A DNA stretch of 64,000 nucleotides from Streptomyces sp. P9-A4 (GCF_036634195.1 NZ_JAZIFY010000001.1:3792501-3856500); one strand, 5' to 3'; positions 47,286 through 56,216 are shown, counted from the stretch's first letter. The notes: generated by a model not told the origin, from the letters alone. Translations and numbers: made by a program.

Positions 47286-47738
47286 CTACCGCGGGTTGTG
47301 GTTGGCGGCTTCGACGGGAAGCTCGACCTTGATGGGGTCGGACTTCTCGAAGTGGAGCTCGATGCTGACCTTCTCGCCCTGCTTCGGCTTCTGCTTCAGC
47401 TCCATGAACATGATGTGGTTGCCACCACGTGCGAGCTTCAGCTCCCCGTTCGCGGGGATGTCGAAGGACTTCACCTCCTGCATCTTCTGGTTCTTCGTCT
47501 CGTGGATCGTGACGTCGTCGGAGATGGTGCTGGTGACCGAGGTGAGCTTGTCGGCGGTGGCGCTGTCGTTGGTGATGGTGAGGAAGCCGCCGGCCATGTC
47601 CATCACCGGCTGCGGCATGAACGCGCCGCTGACCTTGAGCTGGGGCTTGTCCCCGTCGGACGAGGACGAACAACCGGTTATGGCGAGCGCGGCGGCGAGA
47701 GCCACGGAGGCGGACAGGGCGGTGGTGCGGCGGTTCAC
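47286..47738 (-). CDS. ecuC: Extracytoplasmic copper chaperone ECuC (PCuAC family lipoprotein)
   Basis: A 150-residue lipoprotein with lipobox LAITGC (Cys23) and a PCuAC domain. The copper(I) ligands fit the family pattern: His in TIHETKNQKM, Met seven residues on, then 21 residues to HIM. In S. lividans ECuC hands copper to Sco. The GTG at 47738 overlaps the upstream sco stop codon, so the two chaperones are made together. Confidence 0.9.
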   Translation of the reverse strand: MNRRTTALSASVALAAALAITGCSSSSDGDKPQLKVSGAFMPQPVMDMAGGFLTITNDSATADKLTSVTSTISDDVTIHETKNQKMQEVKSFDIPANGELKLARGGNHIMFMELKQKPKQGEKVSIELHFEKSDPIKVELPVEAANHNPR

Positions 47739-48469
47739 GGGTTCTCCCCCTTGATGAGCTTCGGCAGGTCCTTGGTGTAGTCGTCGACGCTCGCGTCCTC
47801 GCCGTACAGGACGTAGCCCTGGTCGGTCGTCGGCGAGAAGGCGATCACCTGTGCTCCGTGCATGGAGACGACCTTGCCGTCCTTGTCCTTCTTCGCAGGG
47901 TCGATGCCGATGCCGATCTGCCGGGCGCCCGCCTGGATGGCGGAGAAGTCGCCGGTGAGACCGGTGAAGGAGGAGTCGCCCGCGGCGGGCAGCCACTTGG
48001 CCAGTTCGGCCGAGGTGTCCCGCTCGGGGTCGGTGGTGACGAAGACGACCTGGAGCTTGTCCTGGTCCGCCTTGGGGAGCTGCTTCTTGGCGATGGCGAT
48101 GTTGCTCATCGTCAGGGGGCAGACGTCGGGGCAGTGCGTGTAGCCGAAGTAGACGAGCGTCGGCTTGCCCTTGGTCCGCTCCCGCAGGTCGTACTTCTGG
48201 CCCTTGGTGTCGGTGAGGACGAGCGCGGGCTTGGTGAACGGCCGGTCGAGGACGGTGGCGGCCTTGGTGGACTCGTTACCGCCGGAGACCACGGCGACCG
48301 AGCCGGCGCCCCCGCCGGTGGGCTTGTCGTCGTCGCCGAGGCCGACGGCCGCGGTGATGCCGAGCGCGGCGACGATCGCGACCGAGGCGACGATCAGCGG
48401 GGTGCGCCGCCCGGGGCGGGCGGCGCCGTCGTCCCCGGGCTTCGGGGTGGGTGTCTTCTCTGCGGACAT
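47735..48469 (-). CDS. sco: Sco copper chaperone
   Basis: A 244-residue membrane-anchored thioredoxin-fold protein with one helix at about 24-45. The copper-binding cysteines are Cys113 and Cys117 in HCPDVCP, with His204 in SMHGAQV as third ligand. Sco loads the CuA centre of cytochrome c oxidase and, in S. lividans, delivers copper for GlxA maturation and development. It follows the YcnI gene by 47 bases and overlaps ecuC. Confidence 0.93.
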   Translation of the reverse strand: MSAEKTPTPKPGDDGAARPGRRTPLIVASVAIVAALGITAAVGLGDDDKPTGGGAGSVAVVSGGNESTKAATVLDRPFTKPALVLTDTKGQKYDLRERTKGKPTLVYFGYTHCPDVCPLTMSNIAIAKKQLPKADQDKLQVVFVTTDPERDTSAELAKWLPAAGDSSFTGLTGDFSAIQAGARQIGIGIDPAKKDKDGKVVSMHGAQVIAFSPTTDQGYVLYGEDASVDDYTKDLPKLIKGENP

Positions 48470-48516
48470 GCTGTTCTTTCCGCTTCCTTCCGGGTGCTCT
48501 GGATGAGGGGCGGCCG

Positions 48517-49266
48517 TCAGGCCGAGCGGCGGCGGCCGGCGAGGATGCCGAAGGCGACACCGGCGACACCGACGAGGATGCCGATGACACCGAGGATCCG
48601 GGCCGTGGTGTCGGAGGAGTCGGCGGCGGCCGTCTCCTTCTCCGCGGCCTTCTCGTCGTGGCCGGCCTTCCCGTCGGCCGAGGCGGACGGGGCGGCGCCG
48701 CCGTGGTGGTCCTCGGAGGCGGCGGAGAGCTTCAGGACGGGGGCGGGGTTCTGCGGCTCCTCCGCGCCCTCCTTCTGCTCCTCGATCCAGCGCACGACCT
48801 CCTTGTTGTCGTACGTCTGGATCGCCTTCAGGACGAGCTGGTCGGCGTCCTCGGGCAGCTGGCCGAGGGAGAGCGGGAACTGCTGGAACTGGCCGGGGCC
48901 GATCTTCGAGCCGTCGGCGGTCCAGGTCACCTTGGAGACGGCCTCGTTGATGGTCTTGCCGTGCAGCTCCAGCGGCTTGCTGAGCTTGCTCTTGGTCACC
49001 ACGGCCTTCCAGCCGGGGATGGGCTGCGGCATGACGGAGGCGAGCGGGTGGTCGAGCGGGAAGTTGACCTCCAGCTTCACGGTGGAGGCGTCGTCGCGCT
49101 CGTTCGGGACCTTGATGTTGACGGTGGCGTAGCCGCCCTTGGCGGCCTCGCCCTGCGGCTGCACGCTCACGTGCGCGAAGGCCGTGCCCGACAGCAGCAC
49201 GACGGAGGAGAGGGCGATGCCGCCGGCGAGGGCGACCCGGGTGGCGGAGAGACGGGAGACGGTCAT
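48517..49266 (-). CDS. ycnI: YcnI-type copper-binding membrane protein (DUF1775)
   Basis: A 249-residue protein with a signal peptide ending ALSSVVLLSGTAFA, so the mature protein begins at His32 (HVSVQPQG). In YcnI this N-terminal His with a nearby Trp (here GWKAVV) forms a mono-histidine brace for copper(II). A His/Asp/Glu/Ala-rich linker (SEDHHGGAAPSA) leads to one C-terminal membrane helix. The start at 49266 (MTVSRLSATR) has GGAG upstream. It is the first gene of the tightly packed part of the copper locus. Confidence 0.9.
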   Translation of the reverse strand: MTVSRLSATRVALAGGIALSSVVLLSGTAFAHVSVQPQGEAAKGGYATVNIKVPNERDDASTVKLEVNFPLDHPLASVMPQPIPGWKAVVTKSKLSKPLELHGKTINEAVSKVTWTADGSKIGPGQFQQFPLSLGQLPEDADQLVLKAIQTYDNKEVVRWIEEQKEGAEEPQNPAPVLKLSAASEDHHGGAAPSASADGKAGHDEKAAEKETAAADSSDTTARILGVIGILVGVAGVAFGILAGRRRSA

Positions 49267-49420
49267 GGCAGAAGACACTCCAGCTCGGAGAGGGAGACGG
49301 TGGGTCAGCACGCCGGAAGGGGAACCCGGGAAGTCCCGGGGGAATCCCGGTCCGGTGGCGTGCGGACGAGCGCGGTCCCGCTCCCGTTGAGCGGTCCGCG
49401 GCGGGCTGCGCCGGGCTGCG

Positions 49421-50203
49421 TCAGGCAGCGAGGACGCAGTCGGCGGCGGGCGGACCGCGCCTGATCACCGAGTGCTGGAGGGCCTCGGCCACCGGCGGCG
49501 GCGAGGAGTCGAAGGCGGTACGGACGGCGTGCGCCGGGCCCGTGCGCGGGGCGGCGGAGAGGCCGGTGAGGAGCGCCCGTACGAGACGCAGGGCGGCCCG
49601 CAGCGAGCGGACGAAGGCGCACTCGGCGAGCTCCGTCGCGCCCTGCTCGGAGAGTTCGACGAGCCGGACGAGGGCGCGGTCGCCGCGCCGCAGCAGCCAG
49701 CCCGTCGCGAGGGCGGCGAGCAGATGCCCGAGGAGCATGGGCAGTCCGGGCAGCAGTTCACCGGCCGGGACGGCGGTGGCCGTGTGTCCCATGTGGGCGT
49801 GGGCGCCGGCGGCGGCCGGGTCGAGTCCCGCGTCGCGGATGATGCGGGTGGCGTCGGTCGCGTCGAGGGACGAGGTGCCCGCTCCGCAGACCAGCCGGGC
49901 GGCCATCCGGACGAGGGCGTCGTCGGCCTGGGGGCTCAGCGTGAGCTGGCGCTGTCCGAGGCCGAAGAGGACGTGCAGGGCGAGCTGGCCGCCGGTGAGG
50001 GCGCCGACCACGAAGCCGAGGGAGCGGTCGCGTCCGGCGAGGAGCACCGTGACCCCGAAGACCCCGAGGAATCCGGCGAGGAGCGTCCACAGGGCGATCC
50101 CCGCGCAGGCGGCCAGGGCGTGCCCGAGCGCGGACAGCACGACGCAGACCGCGGTGAACACCGCGGCCCTCAGCAGCCGTGGAGCGAGCGCGGGGGCAGT
50201 CAT
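49421..50203 (-). CDS. Membrane protein of the copper locus, unknown function
   Basis: A 260-residue protein with about five membrane segments (about 10-35, 38-55, 62-85, 145-170 and possibly one more). A loop after the third holds the His-Met motif AHAHMGHT. It ends with Cys near the C-terminus (ADCVLAA). I do not recognise a named domain. It is oriented with the copper genes and lies 154 bases upstream of ycnI. The His/Met motif and position suggest a role in copper uptake or handling, as inference only. Confidence 0.65.
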   Translation of the reverse strand: MTAPALAPRLLRAAVFTAVCVVLSALGHALAACAGIALWTLLAGFLGVFGVTVLLAGRDRSLGFVVGALTGGQLALHVLFGLGQRQLTLSPQADDALVRMAARLVCGAGTSSLDATDATRIIRDAGLDPAAAGAHAHMGHTATAVPAGELLPGLPMLLGHLLAALATGWLLRRGDRALVRLVELSEQGATELAECAFVRSLRAALRLVRALLTGLSAAPRTGPAHAVRTAFDSSPPPVAEALQHSVIRRGPPAADCVLAA

Positions 50204-50416
50204 GGCGCGCCCATCATCGCACCACGGGCGGCACCGGCAGGAGGCAGGTCCGTAAGGTCGTTCTTGGGCCTCTTGGGGGTCTTCGCGGCGACATACACCG
50301 GCGTACCGGCGTGGTGCATCCGCCGAACGAGCGCTCTTGACGCCCTTCGGCGCTTACGAGGGGTTCCGTCCGGCAATAGGTATCGGTATGTCGAGCCGCT
50401 GCCGGGAGGCTGGAGC

Positions 50417-50866
50417 ATGAGCATCTGGTGGTCACTCCATCTGCGGCGGGAGGCGGCGAGCGTGCCGCTGGCCCGGAGGCTGCTGCTGGGCACGATGGAG
50501 ACGGCGGGTGTCGATCCCGATGTGTCCTACGAGCTGTCGGTGGCGCTGACCGAGGCGTGTGCCAACGCGGTCGAGCACGGCGGCGGCGTGGGCGGCTCCC
50601 GCGCGCCCGGCGGGGCGTATCGGGTGACGGCGTACCTGGACGGCGAGACCTGCCGTATCGAGGTGGCCGACTCGGGTCCGGGCTTCCCCGGCCGCGATGT
50701 GCCGGCGGCCCCGTCGGACGACGCCGAGCACGGCAGGGGGCTGCGCCTGATCGAGGAGCTGGCCGATCACGTCCAGTTCGGCAACCGCTCGGGCCGCGGC
50801 GGCGCGGTGGTCAGCTTCGACAAGATCCTGAAATGGCGGGACAGCCCTTCCCTGCTGCTGGCGTGA
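50417..50866 (+). CDS. RsbW-like ATP-binding regulatory protein
   Basis: A 149-residue GHKL ATPase of the anti-sigma-factor kinase type: N-box ALTEACANAVEHG, G1 box DSGPGFPG and G2 region GRGLRLIEELADHV. Streptomyces have dozens of these, acting on anti-anti-sigma factors or as stand-alone ATP-binding proteins; the partner is unknown. The ATG has GGGAGGCTGGAG upstream. Its stop codon lies in the first unit of a 25-bp tandem repeat. A PP2C-type phosphatase, the usual opposing activity, lies 1.8 kb away. Confidence 0.78.
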   Translation: MSIWWSLHLRREAASVPLARRLLLGTMETAGVDPDVSYELSVALTEACANAVEHGGGVGGSRAPGGAYRVTAYLDGETCRIEVADSGPGFPGRDVPAAPSDDAEHGRGLRLIEELADHVQFGNRSGRGGAVVSFDKILKWRDSPSLLLA

Positions 50867-50951
50867 TCCCCGAACGCCGCCCGCCGGTGTGACTCCGAAC
50901 GCCGCCCGCCGGTGTGACTCCGAAGGCCGCCCGCCGGTGTGATCCGCGAAG
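50864..50951. repeat. 25-bp tandem repeat after the RsbW-like gene
   Basis: Three near-perfect units (50864-50889, 50890-50914, 50915-50939) share CGCCCGCCGGTG at their ends, and a partial fourth follows. Each unit starts with TGA, and the first TGA is the stop codon of the RsbW-like gene. Expansion or contraction would leave that protein unchanged. Confidence 0.8.
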
Positions 50952-50980
50952 GTGCCGTACGGGACACCGGGCACGGGGAA

Positions 50981-51010
50981 GGGCCCCCGCCGGTCGGTCG
51001 GCGGGGGCCC
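50981..51010. terminator. Strong bidirectional terminator
   Basis: GGGCCCCCGCCG (50981-50992) pairs perfectly with CGGCGGGGGCCC (50999-51010) over a six-base loop, and TT follows. It separates the converging RsbW-like gene and pepP. Confidence 0.88.
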
Positions 51011-51033
51011 TTCGGTTCCAACGTACGCGGGGA

Positions 51034-52494
51034 TCAGCCCTTCAGCGCGGCCATCCACGCCTCGACCTCGTCGGAACGGCGCGGCAGCCCGTCCGAGAGG
51101 TTCCGGTTGCCGTCCTCGGTGACGAGGATGTCGTCCTCGATCCGGACGCCGATGCCGCGGTACTCCTCCGGCACGGTCAGGTCGTCGGCCTGGAAGTAAA
51201 GACCCGGCTCGACGGTCAGGCACATGCCCGGCTCCAGCGTGGTGTCCACGTACATCTCGGTGCGCGCGGCGGCGCAGTCGTGGACGTCCATGCCGAGCAT
51301 GTGGCCGGTGCCGTGCAGGGTCCAGCGGCGCTGGAGACCGAGCTCGAGGACGCGCTCGACCGGGCCCTCGACGAGGCCCCACTCGACGAGCTTCTCGGTC
51401 AGGACGCGCTGGGCGGCGTCGTGGAAGTCGCGGTAGGCGGCGCCGGGCTTCACCGCGGCGATGCCGGCCTCCTGCGCCTCGTACACGGCGTCGTAGATCT
51501 TGCGCTGGAGCTCGGTGTACCGGCCGTTGATCGGCAGGGTGCGGGTGATGTCCGCGGTGTACAGCTCGGTGGTCTCCACGCCGGCGTCGAGCAGCAGCAG
51601 GTCGCCGGAGCGCACGTCGCCGTCGTTGCGGACCCAGTGCAGGGTGGTGGCGTGCGGGCCGGCGGCGCAGATGGAGCCGTAGCCGATGTCGTTGCCCTCG
51701 ACGCGGGCGCGCAGGAAGAAGGTTCCCTCGATGTAGCGCTCGCTGGTGGCCTCGGCCTTGTCGAGGACCTTGACGACGTCCTCGAAGCCGCGGGCGGTGG
51801 AGGCGCAGGCCTTCTCCAGCTCGGCGATCTCGAAGGAGTCCTTGACGAGGCGGGCCTCGGAGAGGTGGACGCGGAGTTCCTCGTCGCGCTCGGCGGTGAC
51901 CTTGTCGGTCAGCGCGGCCTCGATGCCGGCGTCGTGGCCGCGGACGTTGCGGACGGGGCCGGTGGCCTCGCGCAGCGCCTCGGCCAGCTCGCGGACGTCC
52001 TTGGCGGGGACGCCGAGGAGCTGCTCGGCCTCGGTCAGGGAGTGGCGGCGGCCGACCCACAGCTCGCCCTGGCCGTCGAGCCAGAACTCGCCGTTCTCGC
52101 GGTCGGAGCGCGGCAGCAGGTAGATCGTCGCCTTGTGCCCGTCCTTCACCGGCTCCAGGACGAGGACGCCGTCCTGGGTCTGGTCGCCGGTGAGGTACGC
52201 GTACTCGGTGGACGCGCGGAAGGCGTACTCGGTGTCGTTCGACCGGGTCCTCAGGTTGCCCGCCGGGATCACCAGGCGCTCGCCCGGGAAGCGGGCGGAG
52301 AGCGCGGCGCGGCGCGCGGCGGTCTTGTCGGCCTGGGCGATCGGCGCCAGGCCGTGCAGCTCGGTGTCGGCCCAGCCGGACTTCATGTTCTCGGCCAGCT
52401 CGTCGGAGACGCCCGGGTACAGGCCGTTCTTCCGCTGCTTGATCGCCTGTTCCTCAGTCTCTTCCGGGGTCTCCGGCGTGAGCTCCTCGGCCAC
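51034..52494 (-). CDS. pepP: Xaa-Pro aminopeptidase (aminopeptidase P)
   Basis: A 486-residue M24B metallopeptidase that removes an N-terminal residue before proline. The N-terminal creatinase-like domain (about 40-215) precedes a pita-bread catalytic domain. The five metal ligands are visible: two Asp in LLLLDAGVETTELYTADITR, His in GTGHMLGMDVHD, Glu in TVEPGLYF and Glu in GVRIEDDILV. Streptomyces aminopeptidase P enzymes of this type are known. GAGGAGG lies just upstream of the ATG. Confidence 0.93.
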   Translation of the reverse strand: MAEELTPETPEETEEQAIKQRKNGLYPGVSDELAENMKSGWADTELHGLAPIAQADKTAARRAALSARFPGERLVIPAGNLRTRSNDTEYAFRASTEYAYLTGDQTQDGVLVLEPVKDGHKATIYLLPRSDRENGEFWLDGQGELWVGRRHSLTEAEQLLGVPAKDVRELAEALREATGPVRNVRGHDAGIEAALTDKVTAERDEELRVHLSEARLVKDSFEIAELEKACASTARGFEDVVKVLDKAEATSERYIEGTFFLRARVEGNDIGYGSICAAGPHATTLHWVRNDGDVRSGDLLLLDAGVETTELYTADITRTLPINGRYTELQRKIYDAVYEAQEAGIAAVKPGAAYRDFHDAAQRVLTEKLVEWGLVEGPVERVLELGLQRRWTLHGTGHMLGMDVHDCAAARTEMYVDTTLEPGMCLTVEPGLYFQADDLTVPEEYRGIGVRIEDDILVTEDGNRNLSDGLPRRSDEVEAWMAALKG

Positions 52495-52629
52495 GGGTCT
52501 GCCTCCTCTTGGTACGACACTGAACCCCCACCATCGTACGGTCGTACGGAAGGGGGCCCAGGGCCGGAAGACCCATTACCGGAATGTCACTCTCCGGTTA
52601 TCGCCGCCTACGGTTTCGCGCCGGGCCGC

Positions 52630-54099
52630 TCACTCGAAGCGGGCGGCGAGCAGGACCACGTCCTCGTCGTCCCCACCCCGGTCCAGGCCCTCGGGCAGCA
52701 GGGTCCGCAGGATGTGGTCGGCGATCGCGCCCGGGTCGCCCCGGTCCGCCTGCGGCACGCTCACCGCCGCCGCGTGGAGCCGTGCGAAGGCGCGGTCCAT
52801 GGCGTCTCCGGTACGGCGCAGCAGCCCGTCCGTGTAGAGAAGCACCGTTTCTCCAGGTGCCGGGGACAGCTCCACGCTGGGTGCCTCCCAGCAGGAGAGC
52901 ATCCCGAGCGGGGCCGAGAGCGAGGTCTCGACGAACTCGGTGCGCCGCTCGCCGATGACCAGCGGCGGCGCGTGCCCGGCACCGGACAGGACGATCCGGC
53001 GCCGCGAGGGTTCGGCGTACGCGAAGAGCGCGGTCGCCGAGCGGGCGGGTTCGGTGAGCCGGAGCAGGAGTTCCAGGTCGGAGAGGACGGCGACGGGGTC
53101 CTCGCCCTCCATCACCGCGTACGCCCGGAGGGAGGTGCGCAGCCTTCCCATGGCGGCGAGCGCGCTGGGGCCGGTCCCGGTGACGGAGCCGACGGAGAGC
53201 CCGAGGGCGCCCTCGGGCAGCGGCAGCGCGTCGTACCAGTCGCCGCCGCCCCGGGGTCCGGTGAGGTGGCGGGCGGCGAGCTGGACGCCGGGGACGCGGG
53301 GGAGCCGGCTGGGGAGCAGCTCCTCGGCGACGGTGGAGACCTGGGCGCTGGCGCGCTCGACCTGGAGGAGACGGGCGAGGTGCTCGGTGGCGAAACGGCC
53401 GTAGAGCCCGATGAGGTGGCGCTGCCGGTCGGTGGGTTCGGCGGGCTCGTCGTAGAGCCAGACGGCCGCGCCGAGCCGGCCGGCCTCCTCGGTGGCGAGG
53501 GGCAGGGCGTAGCTGGCGGCGTAGCCGAGGCGGGCGGCGACCTCGCGGTGACGCGGGTCGAGGCCTTCCTCGGTGCGGACGTCGGGGATGGCGATCGGGT
53601 CCGGCACCCGCTCGGGGCGGGCCGGATCGCGGAGGCCGTCCAGGAGGCGGCCGTAACTGCTGGTGCCGCGCGGGACGGTCTCGATGATTCCGAGGTCGGA
53701 GTGGGCGAGGCCGAGTCCGATGGTGGCAGCGGGGCCGAGCCCGTCGGCCGGTTCGAGCACCGCCATGCCGCGGCGGGCCCCGACCAGGGCGGCGCCCGCG
53801 CCGAGCACCTCGCGGAGGGCCCCGTCGAGGGAGGCCGTCCTGATGAGGCGCTCGGTGAGTTCGTGGAGGGTGGTGAGGTCGGAGACCCAGGCCGCCAGGC
53901 GGTCCTGGATCAGCGCCCCGGGCGGGGGGACCGGGTCGGAGGGTGCCGCCGCCGCGGGGACCCCGGGGAGGGGCGCCGTAGTGTGCGGGGGCCCGGGAAC
54001 CATGGAATCGATTCCGGCCACTTTCGGCATGTGTGGGGCGCTCATGTCAGTCGGCTTTCCGACCGGTGCGTTTGACGCCATAGCATCGCAAACCCCCAT
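52630..54099 (-). CDS. PP2C/SpoIIE-type serine phosphatase with GAF domain
   Basis: A 489-residue protein. A disordered N-terminus (about 1-65) leads into a GAF domain (about 70-240) and then a SpoIIE-like PP2C domain (about 260-489) with GGDWYDALPLPEGALGLSVG, ALFAYAEPSRRRIVLSGAGH and VLLYTDGLLRR. Such proteins dephosphorylate anti-anti-sigma factors and activate alternative sigma factors. Several starts are possible (54129, 54099, 54081); AGGA five bases before 54099 favours MGVCDAMAS. It is divergent from the prim-pol-like gene. Confidence 0.82.
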   Translation of the reverse strand: MGVCDAMASNAPVGKPTDMSAPHMPKVAGIDSMVPGPPHTTAPLPGVPAAAAPSDPVPPPGALIQDRLAAWVSDLTTLHELTERLIRTASLDGALREVLGAGAALVGARRGMAVLEPADGLGPAATIGLGLAHSDLGIIETVPRGTSSYGRLLDGLRDPARPERVPDPIAIPDVRTEEGLDPRHREVAARLGYAASYALPLATEEAGRLGAAVWLYDEPAEPTDRQRHLIGLYGRFATEHLARLLQVERASAQVSTVAEELLPSRLPRVPGVQLAARHLTGPRGGGDWYDALPLPEGALGLSVGSVTGTGPSALAAMGRLRTSLRAYAVMEGEDPVAVLSDLELLLRLTEPARSATALFAYAEPSRRRIVLSGAGHAPPLVIGERRTEFVETSLSAPLGMLSCWEAPSVELSPAPGETVLLYTDGLLRRTGDAMDRAFARLHAAAVSVPQADRGDPGAIADHILRTLLPEGLDRGGDDEDVVLLAARFE

Positions 54100-54617
54100 G
54101 TCATCCTGAGCCGCTCGGTGCATCCACATGTACACGCACAAGAGGAACGATGTCCAGCATTGTCCCCACGGGACTTGTGGTGTCCGTGAGGTTGTACGAG
54201 AGGGTTGAAGTCGGCGGGAAGTTGGCCGAAAATTGTCCCCGGTGTGCACCTTTTGCGGTCGACTGGCGTCGTTTGAAAGCGCGTCATTCCGAGCGTGCTG
54301 GGTACGTAATCGGTGACAGGCAGGGGCAGTTGGAGCTGTCCTGGAACGCGACGCGGAACCCCGGCGTCTTTCATGCCGCAGGCCGCAGCCCGTCACCGAG
54401 TGGCGGGGAACGTGTTCTGACCCGCCTCTGGTGCTGACCCGGCTCCACCTCGTTCTGACCTGGCTCCACGTGGTTTCCACCCGGTGACGGCCCGGACGGC
54501 CCCGCTGCGACGGGGCCGGGACCCCGCCGACCCGGTACGCGCTGATACGCACGGTGAAATGTCCTGCACATGGTGATGTGGATGGATTCGGCGTTCAACG
54601 GAAAGGAACGAGCGCTC
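54100..54617. other. 518-bp divergent non-coding region with short tandem repeats
   Basis: This region holds the promoters of the PP2C and prim-pol-like genes. At 54434-54454 and 54455-54475 lie two 21-bp units, CTGACCCGGCTCCACCTCGTT and a copy with four changes, preceded by a truncated unit. The stretch 54180-54310 is less GC-rich and is the likely promoter area. I see no RNA gene. Confidence 0.5.
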
Positions 54618-55409
54618 ATGCGCGAGATCCTCGGAAGGCGACGCAGGCTCCGGTTCCGGCGCAAGGCGAGGACCGCCCGGCTCGACGCGGCGGTCGCCTT
54701 CGCCGTCGAGTGGGACTGGCCCGTCCTGCCGGGAGTGGGCCTGAGAACGAAAGCCCGTACGTCGGCGGGCCTGGGCGCGACGGCCCGTACGGCCATGGGT
54801 TTGGGGCGGCCGGCGGCCCGCGCGGGCGAACCGGGCTCCGCTCCCTCGGGGGCGGGAGCGGCGAACCCGGCTCCGTCGGGGCCGGCCTGCGCCTGCCCCG
54901 ATCCCGAGTGCGTGGTGCCCGGCGCCCACCCCTACGACCCCGGTCTGCTCGCGGCCACCACGGACGAGCGCATGATCCGCTGGTGGTGGACCCGGCGCCC
55001 CGACGCCCCGGTGCTCCTCGCCACGGGCGGCGGCGCGCCCTGCGCGGTCAGCCTGCCCGCGCAGGCCGGCGCACGGGCGCTCGCCGCGCTCGACGCGATG
55101 GGCATGCGGCTCGGCCCGGTCGTGGCGACCCCGACCCGGTGGTCGATCCTGGTCGCCCCGTACGGCCTCGAACGGCTCGGCGAGCTGCTGTACGCGAAGG
55201 ACAGCGTGCCGAGTTCCCTGCGGTTCCATGGAGAGGGCGGCTATCTGCTTCTGCCGCCCTCGGTCTCCGGCACCGGACAGGTGCGGTGGGAGCGGGCCCC
55301 GCTCGCGGGCTCGGCCCGGCCGTGGCTGCCGGACGTCGAGGCGGTCGTGGACGCGCTGGTGGAGGCGAGTACGAGCACACCGGGCGGCGGGAGTCGGCTG
55401 GCGTACTGA
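54618..55409 (+). CDS. Prim-pol-like protein lacking catalytic acidic residues
   Basis: A protein of about 263 residues resembling the N-terminal half of bifunctional DNA primase/polymerase proteins found in Streptomyces (CPDPECVVPGAHPYDPG, RWWWTRRPDAPVLLATG). In active members the strand after the ATG-like turn carries an hhhDhD motif; here it reads CAVSLPAQAG, so the metal-binding Asp residues seem absent. It is therefore probably not an active polymerase. The ATG at 54618 (MREILGRRRR) is chosen over several upstream ATGs because AAGGA lies ahead and the upstream part is not conserved-looking. Its role is unknown. Confidence 0.72.
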   Translation: MREILGRRRRLRFRRKARTARLDAAVAFAVEWDWPVLPGVGLRTKARTSAGLGATARTAMGLGRPAARAGEPGSAPSGAGAANPAPSGPACACPDPECVVPGAHPYDPGLLAATTDERMIRWWWTRRPDAPVLLATGGGAPCAVSLPAQAGARALAALDAMGMRLGPVVATPTRWSILVAPYGLERLGELLYAKDSVPSSLRFHGEGGYLLLPPSVSGTGQVRWERAPLAGSARPWLPDVEAVVDALVEASTSTPGGGSRLAY

Positions 55410-55567
55410 CGGGCCCGGACGTTCACCCGAACGGGTGCGTCCTGGTCCGACTTCTCCGGCAAACGGGCGTGCGGCCGACCGGGTGCCCGTCGGCCGCCGC
55501 TATGTTCAGCCCACCGTTCGAGATCTCCTGCCCGAGATCTCCGGCCGAGCAGGAGCAGGTGGGACGC

Positions 55568-56176
55568 ATGGGTCCGGTGAACCTTCGTGTGATCGGACTC
55601 GGGGCCGTCGTCACGGTCGCCGTCCTGCTGCCGCTCGTCGCGATGGCGGGGCCGACCGGGGAGCCCGCAGGACCGGCGGACGCGAAGGCAGGGGCCGGAG
55701 ACGACGCGAAGGCGCGTGGCGGCGCCGGGGATCTGCTGGAAGGGCTCGGCCTCGGGTCCCGTACACCCGCGTCCCCCACCCCGTCCACCCCCGCCGTCGC
55801 CCCGGCCGCTCCGAGGCTCCCGGAGCGGGTCACGAACTGTGGGCCGGAACTCGCCTCCCCCGACGGGGTCGAAGCGCAGACCTGCGTCCTCGCCGAGGGG
55901 CCCGACACCTGGGCGCGTACGTACTACCGGAACGCGGCCGGCCAGGAGCTCGACGCGTTTCTGACCCTGATGGCGCCCGGCGGGCGGACCGTACAAGTCC
56001 GCTGCGCCGTCCCGGCGCAGGACGAACCGGGAACCTGTGAAACCCCCAGGGAGCGGGGGCGCGGCGCGGCCACGGCGTATACGGCGGTCGCGGAATTCGC
56101 GGGCAGCGGCGAGGGGGACAGCACCCCGCTGCTTCTGCGGGCGGGCAGCAACACCGCGGACAGCGAAGGAAGTTGA
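55568..56176 (+). CDS. Secreted protein of unknown function
   Basis: A 202-residue exported protein with an N-terminal hydrophobic segment (about 6-28, VNLRVIGLGAVVTVAVLLPL). A Gly/Ala/Pro/Thr-rich linker (about 30-85) follows, then a small domain with four cysteines (TNCGPELA, QTCVLAEG, VRCAVPAQ, GTCETPRE) that could form two disulphides. I do not recognise the family. The ATG has GAGCAGGTGGGA upstream. A terminator follows 41 bases after the stop. Confidence 0.72.
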   Translation: MGPVNLRVIGLGAVVTVAVLLPLVAMAGPTGEPAGPADAKAGAGDDAKARGGAGDLLEGLGLGSRTPASPTPSTPAVAPAAPRLPERVTNCGPELASPDGVEAQTCVLAEGPDTWARTYYRNAAGQELDAFLTLMAPGGRTVQVRCAVPAQDEPGTCETPRERGRGAATAYTAVAEFAGSGEGDSTPLLLRAGSNTADSEGS

Positions 56177-56216
56177 GCGTCGACGCTTCGGCCCTGCCGG
56201 AAGCGGACATGGAAAG

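Noticed and set aside
43234..47754. A 1506-codon open frame on the plus strand across the dtpA-copper region
   Set aside because: It is antisense to pheA, dtpA, the CopC-CopD gene and ecuC, all of which show clear family motifs. The translation is Arg/Gly/Val-rich shadow sequence from GC-biased third positions.
50914..54075. A 1053-codon plus-strand frame opposite pepP and the PP2C gene
   Set aside because: It is low-complexity antisense translation; both minus-strand genes carry complete catalytic motifs.
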